44,730 nucleotides of DNA. It comes from Purshia tridentata (Eukaryota > Streptophyta > Magnoliopsida > Rosales > Rosaceae). Shown here in pieces: positions 36,651 to 44,730 of this stretch. How positions within the stretch are numbered: the stretch's first letter is position 1; each line of letters begins with the position of its first letter. A program made the position numbers and the translations under genes. The notes below the pieces were generated by a model. The model made no database searches and was not told the origin of the DNA. It worked only from the letters and a program-made list of their open reading frames with translations. Where the stretch lies: the NCBI GenBank assembly GCA_003254885.1, contig QANT01005159.1, positions 1 through 44,730 on the forward strand. Direction: 5' to 3'.

Positions 36651-38241
36651 TCTACATTTCTTAAAATGAGACTTGAAGAACCTAGGTTCTACTTCTACCC
36701 CTTTTCCATCCTACCCTAATGCTAATTCTACCCATATCAAGTATACGGTGTTCTTGATAATAAAAAAAAGTGCACGGTGAAAGCCAAAAAAAAAGTAACA
36801 ACGAAAGCCAACAAACTAATTTCCTTCCCACAGCAGCAAACTAAATGAGCATGTTACGCAAAACTACTTAGAACTTTTGAAACACCCTCATTCCAAGTAA
36901 AGACATATTCCAGCATACAATCATGCAGGTCGAATTGCTGCGAATCTAAATCAATTAAATCATCACAAAAAGAAATTTTGAGGGAAACAAACAAGTTCTC
37001 TACTTTATTATCCAAGGTCAAAAGATCCACAAGTCTTGCATGTTACCGAAGTTTGTACATCTGATTCTTACAAGGAAAACAAATGCACAACAGCAACTCC
37101 CAACTCCATGACTAAAACCATTTAGCAGATAATAATCTAACCTAATTTTCAAAGAAAATGACTAAAATACCTTCTTTTATATACCTCACTCCAGTTAGGA
37201 ATTCAACCCTAAATCTGCTTTCTGTCTCCAATCCTCCTCCGTCTCAAAATCACACTTGAATCTCTATTTCAAAAGCTCAATATCCTCTCTAAAAAAATTT
37301 CTGATCAAGAACCCATGGAACACTCCCCTTCTGATCAAACAATCCCCCTCTATTTCTCATTGCGTCGTCAACTTCTCTTGTTTTATGCATCATTACTTTA
37401 CCACCATCCCGCATATTGGGAATTCACCACCTTATGTTGCCATGATTCATCCTCCCTCTCTCTCTCTCTCGAGTTTCACGCCACACTTTCTTGGCCATTT
37501 CCATTTCATCTCCACTTTCAAGTGAGTAATAATTGATATTGTTGTTCTTAGGTTTGATTTTCAAACGGGTGTAGTTGAAATGGATATCCCAGAAATCACT
37601 ACCAGAATCTTTGAGCAACTGAAAATGAAGGCCTTGAATTCTGCCAATTTCATAGGACAATTATACCAACCAGGCTAGCCCATTCCATATATTGAGAACA
37701 ACACTCACTCCCTGTTCAGCAGGGTCCTCTGCACAATGAAAAAATAGGGTGAATTTTACATACTACAATGAAGTTTGTACTGCATATGATTTGAAACTTT
37801 GAAACGACACTAGAAAATGTAATACAAGACATTAGTTCATGATATTTAGACCACCATATAGAAAGGTCCACCAAATCACTTCAGATCCTTGGAAATATTT
37901 TTTGAAGGCATTACATGCACAAACACTAAGTTTAAACCTGCCTAAAAAGTCGCAACGCGGAGTCCTGAGTTTGGAACATGACATTCCACACATGGTTCTC
38001 AAACCTATTCTGGTGTTCTTCTAGGCTCCTAACTGGTAAACAGGAATTAAATAAATTTGAGTTATGAATTCTTGTATGAGTAACTACATCGACACAAGGC
38101 TTATTTTTCATGGACAAAAAAGCACATAAGAATTAGAAGACTTAGAACGATTCATTTGCCTCCAGTACAGAGCTGTCTCGTTCTCTCTCTCAAATGGGTG
38201 TGGGTGATAAGTACACAGAAGACTTACAGCTGAAGTCTTGA
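36651..38241. other. Intergenic region and PPR 3' flank
   Basis: No intact gene. The right part (about 37750-38241) is the 3' side of the PPR gene. A CT microsatellite lies at about 37455-37470. Plus-strand open frames at 37256-37536 look weakly protein-like but match nothing I know. A short relic of a CHR10-like exon is listed separately. Confidence 0.45.
37594..37638 (-). pseudogene. Short relic resembling a CHR10 macro-domain exon end
   Basis: This 45-base stretch aligns with 41862-41905 (the end of CHR10 exon 42035-41871 plus its splice donor) at about 36 of 45 positions, in the same orientation. Identical cores include ctgaaaatga, ttgagca and taccaga. Neighbouring CHR10 exons were not found here. 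It could be the remainder of a partial duplication of the adjacent gene or, less likely, a chance match. Confidence 0.35.
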
Positions 38242-40553
38242 CTATCCAGATTTGTCCAGCAGCTGTTGTCTTGGCATCCTTTTAGATAAAAACTCAGCTT
38301 CAACTGATCTTCCTGCAACTTTTAGGGCAGATTTTAGATAATCCAAGCAGGCCAATTTCTGATAGGCTCCATTCTCAACCAGTTCATAGCAGAGGCCAAA
38401 TGCTTCTGAAAGTTTACTGATATTACAAAGCCCTACTATGACTTGGTTAAAAATATCAATATCGACCCTTTGATGCTTCTGTAGACTAAATTGCAGCATT
38501 TCACATGCCTCTAACAGCTTTCTGCTCTGGCAAAGGAAACCAACCAGTTCTTCCATTTTAATTGAGTATCCATTCTCATGAAGCATTCCTACAATCTCAA
38601 ATGCTTTATCTCGCAATCCCCTACTGAAAAGTAGCCTTACAAGATGTGTTGAGAGATTAATATTTTGTCTAATTTTTCTCTCCAACATTAAAGTAACAAA
38701 ACTGGCAGATTCACGGGCACAATGCTTTTCTAAAAGTTCTGCAAGTATAGAATGGAAAGTAGGCGTTTTGGGAAGATGAGAGCTCTTCAGCATCTTCTCT
38801 ATAGTCCGTTGGGCAAGAAGGGGCTTACCCTTCTGCAAGAGGCCATCAATCAAGGATTCATAAATCTCGACATCAGGCACAAAATCCCTTCTAAGCATCA
38901 AGACTAGGAGTTCATACCCAGCTTCAAATGTACCTTCCCTACAGCGGCCCATGATCAAAGTCTTGAAGGATGGAGGGTCTTGTGTTCCTCTTTTCATTAG
39001 CTGCCTAAACACTTCCTCGGCCTTCTTAGTTTTCCCATTACTACATAAATACTCGAAGATAGGTTTATAAGAGGCAACAAGAGGCTTACACCCATCATCA
39101 CTTGATAAAATTTCTTTCTTTAATAGATCATCAAACAACTCCTCTGCTCTACTGTAATCCCCTTGTTGACACAAATTGCGTATCAAAACACTATATGTAG
39201 CTGAATCTGGTGTGACCCTTAACTCTGACATCTTCGCAAAAACCTTCAGTGCTTCATCTACTTTTCCTGCATTGCAGTGTGAATGCATCAATGTGTTGAA
39301 CGTACACGTATCAGGAGTAAATCCTTCACCACTCTGTGTTCCCTCCAAAATCTCTTTTATTTTATCTAGCTTCTGCACTTCACAAAGCCCCTTAATTAGA
39401 GTATTGTAAGTAATTCCATTAGGTTTCAACCCTCGACTAGTCATCTCCTCCAAAACACATAAAGCTTCATCAATCTCTCGTTTCATACAATAACCTCTAA
39501 TCAAGGTCGTATAAGTAACAATATTTGGATTCAAGTCCACACTTCTCTTACTCATACCCTTCACCACATTACGGGCAATATCAACCTTCCCTGCTCTGCA
39601 CAACCCATCAACTAGAGTATTATAAGTGATGACATCCGGGTCACATTTAAAACGTGACATTTCTTTGAAAATGCGAAAACCTTCATCCACCATGGAGTTC
39701 AAGCAAAACCCTCTAATCAAAATATTAAATGTATACGTATCCGGTGTAACTCCATACATGCTGAGCATTTCATCATACACATCCTTGGCCATACCAGTCC
39801 GACCCTTTTTAAGCAAAATCGACAAAAGATTATTGAATGTAACAACAGAAGGCGATATACCATTCGATTTCATTGTCGTAAAAAGCTTTATAGACTCTTG
39901 GAACAGCCCAGCTCGAGCATAGTTCCTCATTAAGCTATTAAAGAAGCGGTCTTCAAGCTTAACTGTCCCATTAGACTTTTTCTCAATCGAAAACAAGAAA
40001 TTTCGTGCCGCATTGAGATTTCGGGCACGACCCAAGATTTCAAGCATCAAGAAGTAAGATTGGTCAGTGTGAGAGAAACCCATTACCTGCACCCACTTAA
40101 AGAATTCAAAGGCTTTGTTTGCGGTTTTGATGAGGTAGAGGGTTTGGAACACAGTGGTCTTGGACAGAGATGAAGCGAGTGTAGAGAGGGAAGACTCGAG
40201 CTCACTCGACCATGGCCTGGAGTTGATAAGCCTCGCCATATCTTTAGCCCTTTTGGTTTTTGTTGTGGATAAAGATTTGGGTTTTTGAGCGTTGTTCTGT
40301 CGCTCTTCATCCTCATGATGGTTCTCAGTTTTCTGAGAAGAATAGCACCTGGGTTTTGAAGAGTAGTACAAAACAAGCAATATAAAGAAGTGATATCGCG
40401 TTTGGCTAGTGAGAAAATGTAGAAAAAAGACAAAAGTGAAGTTCAAACAGGGCACCTGAGAGAAGGAGCAGGTTGACAGTTGGAGTTGAGGATGGGGCTG
40501 AATAAGTTTTTTGCAAAGACTGCTCGACTCTGAGAAATGGGAATGGCAGCCAT
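38242..40553 (-). CDS. P-class pentatricopeptide repeat protein, organellar
   Basis: PPR proteins bind organellar RNA sequence-specifically. The proposed model has exon 1 at 40553-40456 and exon 2 at 40348-38242, with a 107-nt GT-AG intron (CTCAG|GTGCCC ... AACCCAG|GTGC), giving 734 aa. It starts MAAIPISQSRAVFAKNL, a basic, Ser/Ala-rich presequence typical of mitochondrial or plastid targeting, and reads across the splice as PSLRCYSSQK. At least twelve 35-residue P-type motifs follow (for example VVTFNNLLSILLKKGR, VITYNTLVDGLCRAGK, GITYNTLIKGLCEVQK), with no E or DYW domain. An unspliced frame reaches further upstream but has no ATG start (it begins at TTG) and reads through a hydrophobic intron-derived stretch. 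Arabidopsis AT1G02060 (about 710 aa, from memory) is the likely ortholog and also neighbours PKSA. Exact organelle and RNA target are unknown. Confidence 0.9.
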
Positions 40554-40677
40554 GGATTTCGGGTTTGGTTGTTTCGCTTGCTTTCTGAAGTTTTACAGTT
40601 GAGAGTGACAAAAGGAGTGCCAAAAGGCGCGGCGCAAATCGTCAATTTCTATTTCTATTTTCTGATTTTGTCTGATA

Positions 40678-40729
40678 ATAAATCATAAGTTCATAACTCA
40701 TAACTCATAAGTCATAATTCATAAATAAA
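40678..40729. repeat. Short tandem repeat of ataactcat/ataagtcat units
   Basis: Several near-identical 9-10 base units (cataagttcataactcataactcataagtcataattcat) lie in the PPR upstream region. They are of microsatellite type and probably length-variable. Confidence 0.75.
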
Positions 40730-40739
40730 GTTTTATTAT

Positions 40740-41474
40740 TATTTTATATTAATATATTGAAAGAATCCAACTTTTACGCATTGAAATTCTAACTGATGTA
40801 TTTTTAACCCTCTATTTAACTCATTTTACTTTTACACATTCCAATTTTAACTCATTTATTTATTTTCTACATAAGATTTCCACATCTTATCTTGTATTCT
40901 GATAAGAGTTGCAAGTCTATTTTCAAAAATCTCCCAAGCCAAACGAGTACAGAATAAGTATAAATTTTTTGTGTTTCTAGATTTATTCATTATTTCTTTA
41001 AACAGAGCCGAGTTAAAAATGAACTATAATGTTTGTGAGACTTGGATTGAGCTTGCTAAAAAACTCCAAGGTACTCGTTTAATACCATTTTTAATTTGAT
41101 CAAATCAACATTACATCCAATTTTCAAGTTTGAACACCTAGTGAAGCAAGTGTGATTGAGTTCAAACTCTACCGAATACAATCGAAGAAATTTTTTAACA
41201 GATTGTCTTATTTGGAAGATTAGTGTACAATAAAAACATGATCCATTAAACAAAACTTCTCCATTTCTGTCATGTTCCTAGTTCCGACACTACAACATTA
41301 TCAAACAAGAGAAAGGTCAGACTAGGTACTTGAAGAGAAGGGATAGCCTAGGCTGCTCGTGAACGTATATACAAGTCAAGAAAGGTGGCATAAGATACAT
41401 TTTCTTCAATCTAACTCTACCAGCACAGCTGTGGAAGACAAGGAGTGCATCCAGTATGAGACCAGTCCAAAGCC
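40740..41474. other. Intergenic sequence between PPR promoter and CHR10 3' end
   Basis: AT-rich sequence with no supportable gene. The part next to 41475 is CHR10 3' UTR or flank, its limit not visible. Two aactcatttta/aactcattta phrases near 40820 and 40850 are a minor repetition. Confidence 0.5.
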
Positions 41475-44400
41475 TCAAGATGAGCGTTTATAATAATACC
41501 TGCAAGGATTACAAGAGATTAGTCTGTGGTGCATCAGTATGTGTGTTGACAGGACGGGGGAAGATAAAGAGAAAACATACACATATATCTTTATGCCATA
41601 ACTGGAAGCATATTTTCGGAGAAGACGTTCCACTGTATACCATTCTGCGCGATCCGATCCATCTTGATACCCAATACGTGGCATGTGGATTGAAGCTTTT
41701 AAGAAGAAGAATATGGTATGAGACATTTAAAAATATTGTTTCACATCCGAGACTCCAAGTTAACAAACCAAATATTAACAAGAAAGGAACTGCAATTTCG
41801 TTTTGGATTGTACCATAACAAAGCAAGAATAACAATTTCAACTAAGAACTGATCCAATGAGAATCGTTACCAGATATTTGAGCAGCTGAAAATGATGCCT
41901 TTGATAAGCAACATTCCAAGTCCGGAATAGAAATCTTGCTGCGGGGTACTTTGCGCCTAGGATTATAAGATTGTACAACAGCCAAAGCCACCCATTGAGG
42001 GGGAGTACAGTCCATATTATGTTCATTTCCATCATCTACATAACAACAAATTGGTGAGGAAGAAAGATATTAAACACACTTCTGACTGAAGATAAGGAAT
42101 TTCACTCAAATTTACCCACACCGAACTCAAAACCCACATCCTCTAATACTTGTTGCATCTCTGTTGAACAGATTCCTTTGTATTATAAGCAATGAGGTAT
42201 GGAGATAATATTCCAAGAGGGAGACCAGAGGCTAACCATTAACTCTTACGAGGTGAAGATCACTGAGATGCAGGTCGCCAAATTCGGAAGCTCGTTCATA
42301 TGCATCAGGGATACTTGGAGATAGCTTGGCCAGTGCATCAAACATTCCTCCACGACCCCAGTGTCCAGAATCATCAAGACAGCTGTGAAAGAATAGTCCA
42401 TAACACCAAAGGATAATAACTAAATAGCACCTGGAATTGCATGGTAATAAAACTAAATGCAAGCATCAAGAACCAAAAAAGAACTGTTTGATGAAAGAAA
42501 TGATGAGAAGACATGGAAAAACATGCACCCACTGCTCTGACTCATCCTACGCAAATAATGAGAACATAAATAAATTCACCTGAAAATAATGGTAGGCTCA
42601 GAGGGACAGACTTTTGATGGCTGTGTGCAATCCCCATAAACAAATTGGACAGAACCTGAATCAGACATCATGTCACTATCTACAGGGCTGATAGGGTCCT
42701 CGACAGATAGTGAATGGTACCCAAGGTCTTCCCACTTAGATAGCTTCTTCTCCTCTGCCTTCTTCTTTGCAGCCTCAAGTTTTATACGCTTCTCCTCAGT
42801 TAAGTTTCTTCTGCTTCCCAAATCCGTATTTTCGTTGCCAGTTGCTTGTGATACCTCCTTGAATTTTTCAACCCAGGAGAAATATGAAGCTTCATCAAAA
42901 CCACAGTTGAGACTTAGAGAAGTGGAACCTTCTCCTAACACAAGATCATGTCCATTGACATCTGTTGGACTGACCTCAAATTTCCTCTCATCCTTTGTTG
43001 CTATTTGTTTATGGCGCATTGAAATTACCTTCTCAACCATAGCATTCACTTCTGACATCTCAAACTCACCATTTTTGACTTCAGCAGGATCGAAGATATG
43101 TAGCCCAAATATGATAGATCGCAAGTCAACAGGCTCAACTCCTGCAGTTTCTTTACCATCCTTGTCCATAACATCATCCCCAACAACATTATGGCTAAGT
43201 TGCAACTTCTTCTCTGCTCTCCGCATTATAACCTATATGGACACATTTGAAACACAATGAATATATATGTATAATAACCTTCAATGGTAATGCTGATGTA
43301 TAGGATCTCACCTCCTCCACCGTACGTCCCGTAACTAGGTTTATTGACAGTAAATTATTCATTTGACCAATCCTGTGTGCTCTCTGCAGAGCTTGCTTGT
43401 CAACTTGGGGATTCCAATCTTGCTCGTAGAATATAACCTACCATATGGAATGAGACCAACAGAATGTCAGGGGAAAAAATGCATGACTACTATAATAAGA
43501 ATAGAAAACAAGTAGGATGTACTTCAGGGAAGAATTTAATTTACGTGGAAGTTTACAACATAAGACAACTATAAGTTCCTCAACAGTAATATACTATGAA
43601 CCTCCCAAATAACTTTTGATGTCAAGAGCAGGTCACCCATACTTAGAGTAATATTCTGAGCAGGTCAACTCCAAGATTTATTGTTAGTGATTGCAAATCC
43701 AAAATTTTCATCACAGAACTAACCAGATAATTACAGCTTTTGACTTCATATCTATTCACTTAAATCACAGGTCTCATAGATTTAGTTTGTCTCCATAAAT
43801 GCATTGCAATATGCATTTTAATTAATGATCCACAACAGATTCTAATAGATCTATGGTATATAAGGTCATTCTCTCTATCAAGCTTGTGTATTTCCGACAA
43901 AATAATATTGCAGTTATTCACACCTAATGTAAAGGAATAAAAATTAAAAACAATTTCAAAATAAAATTTTTATGATTATGACATAACCATGCTAATTAGC
44001 CTTATAGTTAAACAATCAAGAGGAAAAAAGAATTTAAAGTAGCAACCACATAAAACCTGTTATTTATTTAGAGCTGCATGAACTTGCAGTAATTCTGCCT
44101 ATCACATTTCTAACTACTGAGCACCAACGCTTCCAAAAGGGGGTTGGAGTCCATTTAAAGTGTTTGCTTTTGGGATTCAATGGTACACTATTTATGACAT
44201 GCCAAACTGTAAATGTCTAAAGACAATTAAAATTGTTATTAAGATGTGGTTAACAACATTTGACATATAATTTGACAGATATGGAGGCACTTAAAAACAA
44301 ATCCCTCTTTTCTTTCACTCTCAAAATGCAAAGAACCTACAAGTCCTGAGTCTCATGTCCCAACAGAAGTGCTTGTTATAAAAGAGAAGTTACATGACTG

Positions 44401-44619
44401 TTTTCCAAAACTCACAGTATCAGCAGCAACAAGATTCAACCCAACTCCCCCAGCTCTTGTAGAGATCATAAAGACAAAAGCATCATTTTGATCAGCTTGA
44501 GACTTCAAAATTTGTTTCTCTGATTGCCTGCTGAAACTTCTTATAGCAGCAAATCGCTCCTCAGCCCGAATTGATCCATCAAGGCGCTCATAGGAATATT
44601 TTCGTAACTCCAGAAAATC
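41475..44619 (-). CDS. CHR10: CHR10/ALC1-like SNF2 remodeler, C-terminal part, partial at right edge
   Basis: This is a nuclear SNF2 ATPase of the ALC1/CHD1L type. Seven exons are in the window: 44619-44416, 43437-43312, 43232-42580, 42382-42237, 42035-41871, 41695-41581 and 41499-41475. The gene continues beyond the right edge; 44620-44730 is intron. Visible in order: the second half of the helicase C lobe ([33 protein letters not shown]), a Lys/Glu-rich linker in the 653-nt exon ([13 protein letters not shown]), and a C-terminal macro-like domain ([42 protein letters not shown], ending IYVYYYKRSS). In animal ALC1 the macro domain binds poly-ADP-ribose; that role here is by family analogy. 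The last exon is only 25 nt, supported by phase and by homology of the IYVYYY ending. Confidence 0.92.
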
Positions 44620-44708
44620 CTACATTGCATACAAGAATATAAGTTTGTTAAATGCAGAGTAACATATGCAAACGAGCTGAAACATTTTATCATTTTGCAT
44701 GAGACGGG

Positions 44709-44727
44709 GAAAAAAAAAAAAAAAAAA
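44709..44727 (+). repeat. Poly-A run in CHR10 intron
   Basis: Nineteen or so consecutive A bases lie at the right edge, in the intron upstream of the first visible CHR10 exon. It is a simple homopolymer. Confidence 0.8.
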
Positions 44728-44730
44728 CCA

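Noticed and set aside
40554..40623. Upstream extension of the PPR frame as a 793-aa single-exon protein
   Set aside because: It starts at a TTG, not an ATG, and includes an intron-like stretch with consensus splice sites. The spliced model explains the sequence better.
42670..43260. Plus-strand open frame of 196 codons
   Set aside because: It is the antisense shadow of the large CHR10 linker exon.
1..44730. CRISPR arrays, operons, riboswitches or a gene cluster of one pathway
   Set aside because: No regular spaced repeats were seen, and the genes are ordinary plant nuclear genes with unrelated functions. Their proximity is best explained by inherited synteny.

Overview
This window is nuclear DNA of a flowering plant, most likely a eudicot. 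The evidence is AT-rich intergenic DNA, many GT-AG introns, gene families at plant-typical lengths (ATG3, HUB1, PKSA/LAP6, a P-class PPR protein, a CHR10/ALC1-type remodeler), and hAT-type MITEs and LINE debris. Residue-level resemblance to Arabidopsis orthologs, recalled from memory, is strong. The species cannot be fixed from the sequence alone. Nothing prokaryotic, no CRISPR array and no RNA gene was recognised.

Layout. (1) 1-1113: intergenic DNA with a 333-bp inverted-repeat (MITE-like) unit and the ATG3 leader with a TC microsatellite. (2) 1114-5743, plus: ATG3, nine coding exons, 308 aa. (3) 5744-11351: convergent intergenic space between ATG3 and HUB1, with two non-autonomous hAT-type elements (847 bp and 1226 bp), each bounded by a perfect 8-bp target duplication. 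(4) 11352-22926, minus: HUB1, 19 exons, 879 aa. Its introns carry a decayed LINE piece and a tandem duplication of about 242 bp. (5) 23300-26952: gene-poor DNA with GA-rich sequence, old transposon debris and one orphan protein-like frame. (6) 26953-31950, minus: alpha/beta-hydrolase, eight coding exons, 499 aa, plus a 5'-UTR intron and a short uORF. (7) 32481-33182: a third hAT-type element (702 bp) with a perfect 8-bp duplication, upstream of the hydrolase. (8) 33922-35460, minus: type III polyketide synthase PKSA/LAP6, two exons, 393 aa. (9) 36406-36650: tandem duplication. (10) 38242-40553, minus: P-class PPR protein. I re-model it with a 107-nt intron and an ATG start, giving 734 aa. (11) 41475 to the right edge, minus: the C-terminal part of a CHR10/ALC1-like SNF2 helicase with a terminal macro domain.

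The genes do not form one pathway. ATG3 acts in autophagy, HUB1 in H2B monoubiquitination, PKSA in sporopollenin precursor synthesis, the PPR protein in organellar RNA metabolism, and CHR10 in chromatin remodelling. From memory, the order HUB1 - hydrolase - CHR10 matches Arabidopsis AT2G44950/44970/44980, while PKSA - PPR matches AT1G02050/02060. The window therefore looks like an ancestral order that was split between two loci in Arabidopsis. I found no convincing new biological system. The most useful results are the three precisely delimited hAT elements, the corrected PPR start, and a short relic resembling a CHR10 exon.
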